A stretch of DNA of 64,000 nt from Epiperipatus broadwayi. Lineage: Eukaryota > Onychophora > Udeonychophora > Euonychophora > Peripatidae. Of the stretch, positions 60,198-64,000 are shown in pieces. The stretch lies in the NCBI GenBank assembly GCA_028023455.1, contig JAQFVV010012404.1:13071421-13135420 (forward strand). Reading direction: 5' to 3'. Under the pieces are notes generated by a model. The model searched no databases, was not told where the DNA came from, and worked only from the letters and a program-made list of their open reading frames with translations. Position 1 is the first letter of the stretch. Every line of letters begins with the position of its first letter. Both the position numbers and the translations under genes were made by a program.

Positions 60198-62857
60198 TGT
60201 ACCGGTCAGAATTGTATGTTCATTTAACAAGGTTTAGAATCTAAGCAAAAGTACCCTAAATCCACTCATGTCCGAGATACACAGGTCAGGAGCAATCATG
60301 AATTCTGCCCTATTTGCTCTTCTCTAAAACTATAACATTATAAACAACATTTCTGATGATAACATGAAATTTTATTCATTCTGGTCCCAGAGACACAGCA
60401 GAGAAACATGAGATCTACAGGGTAATTAGCATAAATAAATAGTGTTTAAACTTGGCTCAATCAAATATCTTATATAAAGGAAAATCTATAAGACTAAATA
60501 AATTGCACACAGCTAGCATTGCAAAAGAAACATGAATTATAAAATTAGTATCCATTCAGAATGAGCAAAGACAGAATAACTCAGAGATAAATGTTTATTT
60601 AAGATAATGTTATAACTCTAAATAAAATTAATATTATTTATAAATATTAAATGGAATTCAATGAATGAGATTCAGTAAGACACAAACGAATGAGTAATTA
60701 TTAAAACATAATAATTTAATAAATATAAACAATTTTATTTACATTAGAAAAACATAGCACAGATTTAATGCGGTTTACTTTGCATATAAGCAACTGATTT
60801 AGTATGCTAATAAGTTATAGATAATAATAAATCAATGTTATCAATGCTGTAACCATTACTTTAAAGTAATGGTAAGGGTGTTTACAAATTCATCTCTAAA
60901 GAGAGATTTACTCTTGATATGATCCCTAATAATTTATTGTTTATGAGCATATTTGGACCTGTACATGCCTAAATTAACTTTATTATGACAATCCTAAAAT
61001 ATTCGACAAAATATAAAATGAGTGGTTTACAAACATCACTGCGCTACGTCTTATAGTTAATATGAGAACTATACATAAACGAACTCGCAGTGCTGACTTA
61101 CAAAAATAGCGTAAAATGGAGAAGATGTCCGTCTTTCGACTGGAAGACTTTATCACATATATGATTCCACTTGTATTTATCACAAGGTGATATTCGAAAA
61201 TATGAGTGGTAAGGATTCCATGGCACGCCCTCCAACGTGTCACATGCAGAGCCTTAATACTCTAATGCTTATCTTGAGATCGGTTATATCAAACTTCATT
61301 CTTATATGAGTTCCGTGAAGAAAATCCGGATTTCGGATGAGTAAATATGATAAAGCAAAATATAATTCTTTAAAATACCATCTAAGTAAGCAACGCGAAT
61401 ATGACTTAAGTCTTCAATGACTAATAAAATAACTTAAGCTTATATAAAGCAATAATAGCATGCGTAACGCCATGATAAAATAATAACCCACTCAGCATCG
61501 TACGTATAACTTTAATAAATTTAGAATGTCGAATATAGAAGAGGGAAAAATATTATTTTCCTATTTAACAAGTCCAAGTATTTTAAACGACAATACATTA
61601 TAAGCAAATAAGCAATTTAACTTTTAATGGCATATAAATAATAAATAGTTATTAAGTATATTAATAATCAAGTTTATTAAAAGAACATAAATTGCATTTA
61701 AATATCGATAGTGATATGATTTTTAAACAATCCGCCATTAACCATAACTTCAAAATATTTAACCGAGCGAACAGCATTCAATAATAAATTTTATGTTTAA
61801 ACTAATTAAACATTCCAAAATATTGGAATGATGATTGAAATAATATAAGTTCGCTAGATTAAAACATTAGCATACTAAAACTAATTTAATAAGAGATATA
61901 TTTAAAATAAGTTTTGCCGCATGAAATAAAATAATTAGAGTGTGAAACTTTAAAACTAATGATAGGTTTAAAGTACATAAATCTGCACTTAGCGTTTCAA
62001 AGAACGAGTTGAAAACTTAAGAGAAAATCATAAATTTAATGATAATTAGTTTACAGTCATTTATCAAATAAATAAAAGTTACATTCTGATTACAATTAAG
62101 ATTTAGGACAGGAATGAAGTGAGGAAAATTAAGAGTTTATTCTTCGGCAAAACGGATTACCTTTATTATTTATGGCGGCCATTTAAGATAACTACACGAA
62201 GTTTAGACATGAAGGCACAATATTAATAAAATAATGGTAGGCATCTTCCAATATTCTTTTATAATTAAGCACAACAGTTTTCAAGCAGTGATGGCATAGC
62301 AGGGAGGCAGGACAGAGGCGATTTAAGATCAGGGAGGCAAATTCCTTTTACTCACAGTCCATTTTTATGACCACTCTCTACACAAATACCAGAGAGAAGA
62401 GTGATTCTTTTGCGTGTTCCTAGAACTTCCGCTCATCCTGTACTTGAAATTTGGTAATATTGGAAGATGTAAACAAATACGTTCAGAAAGCATTATTTAA
62501 ACGTACTTAAAAATTGCAAATAAAATGAGAATAACATTTTAATATTGTAATACTTTTTAGAATATTCTACATTGCTTTAGCTTTACTTTGATTTTATTTA
62601 TTTTTATATCTGTAATACATATACGCACATACACAATTATTTAAATGAAGGGAATTTACAAGCTTGAAAATAAAATACACATAAGCTAAAATAATAATTC
62701 AACTGGTTACACATAACCAAGTGATATGTGTATATGTGTGTGCTTAACATACCTAGATGACCAAATAAACATATAAACAGGTTCAAACCCTACTTTAAAG
62801 GTATGTAATGTCATCAGGCAGTGAAGTTAAATATGTACTACAGATTTACCACTTCAA
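60198..62857 (-). mobile_element. 2.66-kb insertion with an R2-type end, in the TA tract of R1
   Basis: Present in R1 copy B and absent from the same TA tract in copy A, so both boundaries are defined by comparison. On the minus strand one end is TTCTGACCGGTACAA followed by TA, the R2 terminal motif. The first 220 bases from that end match 16,430-16,683. The other end (plus strand) is ACTTCAA followed by TA. The interior is AT-rich with one 86-codon ORF (60,983-61,243, -) of no recognised family. Non-autonomous or decayed; class unknown. Confidence 0.75.
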
Positions 62858-62868
62858 TATATATATAT

Positions 62869-64000
62869 TATGACTAAAGCAATAATTTTATTGCTATGTT
62901 TATTGCTGGAAAATACATTTGCTTATATATTTGTAATTATTTTTATATCTGTGTGTAGTTAATGTGACAACAAAGAAAATGAGGAAGGTTTGAAATACTG
63001 AAATAATCTTTGTTTAAATTCAGCTTGTTGACTTTAATTAAAATTGTCAATCGCAATTAAGATTGAAAACAAATCGTTTATCAGTTGTTGTCAAATGATT
63101 TAAAATAGATAAAAATGGTATTTCAAGCCTTATCTGTATAACCATGTTGTTAATTAAATGTTGTTTGTAAGGGGATTATAGAGATAGTGTATGGAGCTGA
63201 GATCACAATTCTTGATGGGAAGAGAGTGTATAAAAGAAGCCCATAAGACCTTCTGCGAAATAAATTAGTTACTTTCACTTGATGGATTAATTAGTTGCTT
63301 TCACTTGATGAATTAATTAGTTACTTTCACTTGATGGATTAATTAGTTACTTTGATTTGATAAATTAGTTAGTTACTTTCACTTGAAAAATTGTATTTAA
63401 TTACCTGGAGAGTGGACTTTTACATTCCTGATTCAAAAGGTGTTGCCAGAACATCATTTAAAAAGTCAAGAGAAGTTTAGTGCAATGGAGCGTGAGTAGT
63501 GGAGCCATTCGCCTTTCTCTCTTCCTCTCGGAGGACTGTCTACAAGCCGTCAAATTCCATCTGACTGGCCATACGAGATGATGTAGAATTGCCAACCTGC
63601 CTGCCTGCCGCTATGCTGATATCTTAGGTAAAATCATGTAATTTAGAATTGACTTAATATGAACATTCATGGGTGATTTATAATTTGTAGCTAAATTAAG
63701 TCATAGATCCATTTATGATGTTTTTCTAGTTTTGCTCGTAAACTCTCTCTCTGTAATTCCTTATTAATACTTATGTAATTCTAAATATATGTTGCTTTCA
63801 CACTTAATTTATGTTTATATAACTTTATGCAGCTCAATTAAATATATACAACTTATTTTGTTTAAAATATATATTATTTTCTCTAATATGTCGGTATCAG
63901 TCAACCTCGCAACTTTAATTAAATTCATTAGTAAAATTATATTCATTTGTTTATTTAAAATAGAAATTGTTTGCTAGGTTGGTTGTATATCTAAAGGTAT
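62869..64000 (+). repeat. Dispersed repeat R1, copy B, right part (runs off the window)
   Basis: Matches 14,168-15,298, including the TATAAAAG box, the 26-bp tandem units (about 63,263-63,395) and the 62-codon ORF at 63,789-63,977. It continues past the window end. Confidence 0.9.

Overview
The window looks like intergenic, repeat-dense DNA from an animal nuclear genome. It is very AT-rich, full of (TA)n and (ATT)n microsatellites, and packed with metazoan-type retroelements: Ty3/Gypsy, LINE, Penelope-like and hammerhead-ribozyme elements. No host gene, rRNA or bacterial-style operon is convincingly visible. The repeat style (long TA tracts, foldback elements, Penelope-like elements) would suit a mollusc, perhaps a cephalopod, but that is an impression and not a demonstration.

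Layout. From 1 to about 9.3 kb there is mostly unassigned AT-rich DNA with two foldback elements (409-950 and 2413-2700). A badly decayed LINE lies on the minus strand at 9.34-10.36 kb. At 13.9-15.3 kb is one copy of a dispersed repeat (R1) whose second copy is at 60.0-64.0 kb. Copies of a TA-anchored element end (R2) lie at 16.4 and 24.9 kb. A 1.65-kb repeat (R3) occurs at 19.0 and 29.07 kb. A purine-rich, coding-like relic fills 25.9-28.6 kb and is interrupted by a foldback insertion. At 31.6-34.8 kb a minus-strand LINE relic is split by two head-to-head fragments of a Penelope-like element (PLE) carrying a GIY-YIG endonuclease. A Gypsy relic lies at 39.2-41.6 kb.

From 42.8 kb to beyond 56.36 kb is one nearly complete minus-strand Ty3/Gypsy element. 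It has intact gag and pol, a putative primer binding site, a polypurine tract and unusually long LTRs of about 3.35 kb. Its 5' LTR runs into a 500-N assembly gap.

The most interesting locus is at 57,596-59,988. It is a tandem array of about 405-bp units, every unit carrying a type I hammerhead ribozyme with an intact CUGAUGA/GAAA core and a long two-part stem I. This matches animal 'retrozymes', small non-autonomous retroelements thought to borrow PLE machinery. The array has the same architecture as the PLE pair at 32-34 kb: two oppositely oriented parts joined at their 5' sides, with both RNA 3' ends facing outward into (TA)n. The shared layout suggests a common integration route into TA microsatellites. 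A 2.66-kb element inserted in a TA tract inside the second R1 copy, with R1 copy A as the empty site, shows that TA tracts are a recurrent landing site here.

Limits: homologies were judged by eye from translations and motif spacing. Family names without diagnostic motifs are left open.
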